Assembly (NCBI RefSeq): GCF_006968745.1
Contig: NZ_CP030118.1
Span: 7,528,253-7,592,252 of the forward strand
Length of the DNA: 64,000 nucleotides
Source: Brasilonema sennae CENA114
GTDB taxonomy: Bacteria; Cyanobacteriota; Cyanobacteriia; Cyanobacteriales; Nostocaceae
Direction: 5' to 3'
The translations under genes and the position numbers were made by a program. How positions within the stretch are numbered: the stretch's first letter is position 1; each line of letters opens with the position of its first letter. The notes beneath the pieces are model-generated. The model was not told the DNA's origin. It saw nothing but the letters and a program-made list of their open reading frames with translations, and made no database searches. This document shows positions 61,998 through 64,000 of this stretch, in pieces.

Positions 61998-62386
61998 AAT
62001 CCGTTTAATTGTCTCAAAATGTTCCAAAGTAGAAAGCAAAAACAGGGATTTTTTTGATGTAAGAATCCCCTTTGATTAGGCAATACGGTTCAGTTAAGGA
62101 TTTTTTGTGAGATTTGCTGATGTGTAGTGAAAGTGCCTGCTACGTCTCTACATTGTCTTTGTGGTAAAGGTTTTGGTCTTATCTCAACCCTATTGCTTTA
62201 TTCAATCGTCCAACAAGAGAACCTAAAAGCTTCTTCAGACATCTCAATGAGTCATGAAATGTCTGAATATCAATTTTTTGAAATCGTAATAATTACAAAA
62301 TTGGGAAAACGATGGTTGTCTCGCTAGTTTCCTGATTGATTTGCAACTTTGAGCAGTTTACTTAGCATGGAAGTTAGGGCGATAGC
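61998..62386. other. Gap with no supported gene
   Basis: About 390 nt. A 66-codon frame at 62127-62327 on the plus strand lacks a ribosome-binding site and any recognisable feature. No RNA or repeat seen. Confidence 0.35.
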
Positions 62387-62475
62387 TAGCCCCTAAGGGG
62401 CAAAGCGGACTACGTCCCGCTGCGCTAACGCCGGGGGGAGTATCCCCCCGGCAGACTTTGGCGCTGCGCAAACGC
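62387..62475 (-). repeat. Hairpin repeat CCGGGGGG-n-CCCCCCGG, copy C (inverted)
   Basis: The same unit as copies A and B on the opposite strand, with ~20 extra bases (around TTAGCGCAGCGGGACGTAG on the minus strand) between the hairpin and the GCTTTGCCCC arm. The gap 62476-62838 beyond it has no gene I can support. Confidence 0.65.
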
Positions 62476-62838
62476 TGCTGCGCTCCCTTGCGATCGCTAT
62501 CACATAAGCCACGCAATCAATTCTCGTTTCAGGATTAACTATAATTACCTCTGTTTTTCTCAATCATGCCAGTTCTACACAGAATTAAGGCAGTTGAGTA
62601 TTGGTAAAAGCAACGCTGCATAAACGCTATCCACGCAATTTTTAAATTCGACTAATTTTGGCTTTTTAAAAGCCTGCTTATTAGACACAACAGAATTGTT
62701 TAATCTTTTTCTAATTCATACTAAGAATTATAGGATTCTTTATAAGATCTACAATATATCGAAAGTATAAAATGAGATATAAACGAAAAGAATAGGGTGT
62801 TTATAAACTTTTTAAAACTACTAAATGAAAGCACAAAT

Positions 62839-63177
62839 TCAGCTAATAGCAAACATCTGTTTGCCTAACTCAGTCGTAAAGTCAGGAGCCATTCCTGTGG
62901 CTAAAGTCACCACAGAAGTGGTAACTCCATCTGCAGCCTCGATCTCTCGGAAGGCTGCCTCTTCGGTTCGATCCGACATCCCGCCACATGCGTCTACGGG
63001 AACATACACCTGATAGCCAGCAGCGATCGCCCCTTGGGCGGCTCCCTGCTGGAGCATCGCTTCCGGTACCGCATGGAGTACCACCACTTCTGTCGCAAAA
63101 CCGGCAACGATCAGAGTTTTGCGTCCGGTTGAAGACAAAGCTGTACGTATTTTCTCGTCCATAAAAAGTATAGCCAC
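62839..63177 (-). pseudogene. Truncated isochorismatase-family hydrolase with a 30-bp insertion
   Basis: A 112-residue frame corresponding to the C-terminal half of an isochorismatase-like hydrolase. It reads TLIVAGFATEVVVLHAVPEA, then the inserted MLQQGAAQGA, then IAAGYQVYVPVDACGGMSDR and TSVVTLATGMAPDF. The catalytic N-terminal half is missing, and where the nucleophile Cys is usual (AGxxTxxCV) the sequence has FATEVVV. The 30-bp unit lies at 63027-63056 next to a HIP1 site. The gene is therefore truncated and very likely non-functional, although the frame is still open. Confidence 0.72.
63027..63056. repeat. 30-bp unit, single copy in the isochorismatase fragment
   Basis: The reverse complement of this stretch matches the crr6 repeat unit (TGCTCCAGCAGGGAGCCGCC...) at 28 of 30 bases. 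It is in the reading frame and begins directly at a GCGATCGC site (63023-63030). Confidence 0.92.
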
Positions 63178-63276
63178 GTTGACAAGGCTAGAGTTAAGAG
63201 TTACCCGTTCCCTTTATTCACTGCATAAGCTGGTTTCACTGCCAACTATTAAAATTAACTTAAAAGGAAAAGCACA

Positions 63277-64000
63277 ATGCAACTTACGACACAACAGACG
63301 GACATCGCTCTTTTGCTTCAAGACTTTGACATTGAGATGGAGAAGCTCCTGAAAGACTGGAACGCACCTGGATTTGGTGTAGGAATCGTAGAACAGGATA
63401 AACTCGTCTTTGCCCAAGGTTATGGCTACCGGGACTATGAGGAGAAGCTGCCTTTCACTTCTAAAACGCTCTTCCCAATAGCTTCTAATACTAAGCTCTT
63501 TACTGCTATAGCTGCGGGAATGCTGGTAGAAGAAGGTAAACTAACGTGGGATAAACCGATCCGTGATGCTGTTCCGACAATCCGCTTCTACAACAATGAG
63601 TTAAATAACACCGTTACCTTGCGGGATATGCTGGCTCACCGCACGGGCATAACTCGTCACGACAGTATGTGGTATAAACAGGACTCTCTTACTCGCAAAG
63701 ATGTCTTTGATAGGATTCAGTACATGAAACCAGAGGTATCACTGCGAGAAGCTTATATCTATAACAACAATATGTATACTGCTGTTGGGTACATTATTGA
63801 GTTGCTGTCGGGAAAAACCTGGGAAGAGTTTGTCTGCAAGAGAATTTTCCAACCCCTGTCCATGCACAGCACTATTTATAGCATTGCCGAGATGTTGAAG
63901 CAGTCTGACTACGGCGTACCATTTACCGAAAAACGAGAAAGCAATGAGATTTACAAGATTCCGTACTACGAGGAAACAGATGCCATAGCTCCCTGTGGGG
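63277..64000 (+). CDS. Serine hydrolase of the beta-lactamase family (5' part)
   Basis: At least 241 residues are present; the gene continues past the window. It belongs to the class C beta-lactamase/penicillin-binding-like serine hydrolases. The nucleophile motif is SNTK in LFPIASNTKLFTAIAAG (~69), and the second motif is YNN in EAYIYNNNMYTAVGYI. Typical surrounding text is LVFAQGYGYRDYEEKLPFT and LRDMLAHRTGITRHD. An AAGGA element precedes the ATG at 63277. The C-terminal HxG motif is outside the window, and no signal peptide is seen. Confidence 0.85.
   Translation, partial: MQLTTQQTDIALLLQDFDIEMEKLLKDWNAPGFGVGIVEQDKLVFAQGYGYRDYEEKLPFTSKTLFPIASNTKLFTAIAAGMLVEEGKLTWDKPIRDAVPTIRFYNNELNNTVTLRDMLAHRTGITRHDSMWYKQDSLTRKDVFDRIQYMKPEVSLREAYIYNNNMYTAVGYIIELLSGKTWEEFVCKRIFQPLSMHSTIYSIAEMLKQSDYGVPFTEKRESNEIYKIPYYEETDAIAPCG

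Noticed and set aside
62127..62327. 66-codon plus-strand frame after the GT-A-like gene
   Set aside because: No ribosome-binding site, no family and no coding-like composition.
1..64000. CRISPR array or tRNA/rRNA genes
   Set aside because: The direct repeats seen are dispersed or heptameric without regular spacers, and no GGTTCGAnTCC-type tRNA arm or rRNA sequence was recognised.

Overview
The window looks like a chromosomal segment of a filamentous, multicellular cyanobacterium of the Nostocales type. The evidence is: many copies of the HIP1 octamer GCGATCGC; a hormogonium polysaccharide (hps) locus, which is tied to gliding filaments; cyanobacterial families (RibBA, iron-uptake SLH porin, CRR6/NdhI maturation factor, DUF3685, DUF760, COP23); heptameric short tandem repeats; and a very heavy load of dispersed palindromic repeats and MITE-like elements. 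No rRNA, tRNA, CRISPR array, prophage or intact transposase was found.

Layout. 1-5.3 kb: ribBA (minus), argC (plus), a Uma2-type nuclease and a VapBC-like toxin-antitoxin pair with a 14-codon relic of a second antitoxin copy. 5.4-14 kb: eno, an NrdG-like radical SAM activase, gloA, an SLH/OprB porin and clpB, separated by repeats. 14.4-16.6 kb: a candidate small RNA with a strong terminator, then an ECF sigma / anti-sigma / small membrane protein / Spy-like periplasmic protein cluster. 16.7-25.5 kb: a 995-residue HAD-plus-kinase fusion, a fatty-acid desaturase, and a tightly coupled operon of a dynamin-like GTPase, an RdcB-like coiled-coil protein and a patatin phospholipase, the best candidate here for an uncharacterised membrane-acting system. 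26.3-27.6 kb: a DUF4258/YgiT-type toxin-antitoxin pair between perfect 66-bp direct repeats. 27.7-33.2 kb: htpG, rpmB, three small minus-strand genes, and two tandem sRNA-like units with terminators. 33.9-43.3 kb: hpsA, a broken four-helix-bundle gene, three pseudopilin genes (hpsB, hpsC and a FimT/GspH-like gene), a DUF2064 protein, an HpsJ-like membrane protein and the HpsE glycosyltransferase. 43.4-55.8 kb: a DUF3685 response regulator, a Fur-family repressor, crr6 carrying an in-frame 3 x 30-bp insertion, an unknown gene, a gmhB-like/heptosyltransferase pair, ispD, scpB, a DUF760 gene, an HtrA protease and a LysM/M23 peptidase. 55.9-64 kb: a trypsin-like protease/COP23 lipoprotein pair, a Ser/Thr kinase, an isochorismatase-family hydrolase, a GT-A-like protein, a truncated second isochorismatase gene and the start of a serine beta-lactamase-family gene that runs off the window.

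How parts work together. The hps genes should form a pseudopilin/glycosyltransferase machine for slime secretion. Sigma, anti-sigma and Spy-like genes suggest an envelope-stress circuit. The dynamin/RdcB-like/patatin genes overlap or nearly touch and are probably translated together. The intergenic space is dominated by at least seven terminal-inverted-repeat families, a GC-rich mosaic repeat that is repeatedly nested inside short tandem arrays, and one 30-bp unit that has entered two unrelated coding sequences in frame.

Limits: all family calls are from reading sequence and motifs; no database search or folding program was run. Where an upstream start codon was rejected, the entry says why.
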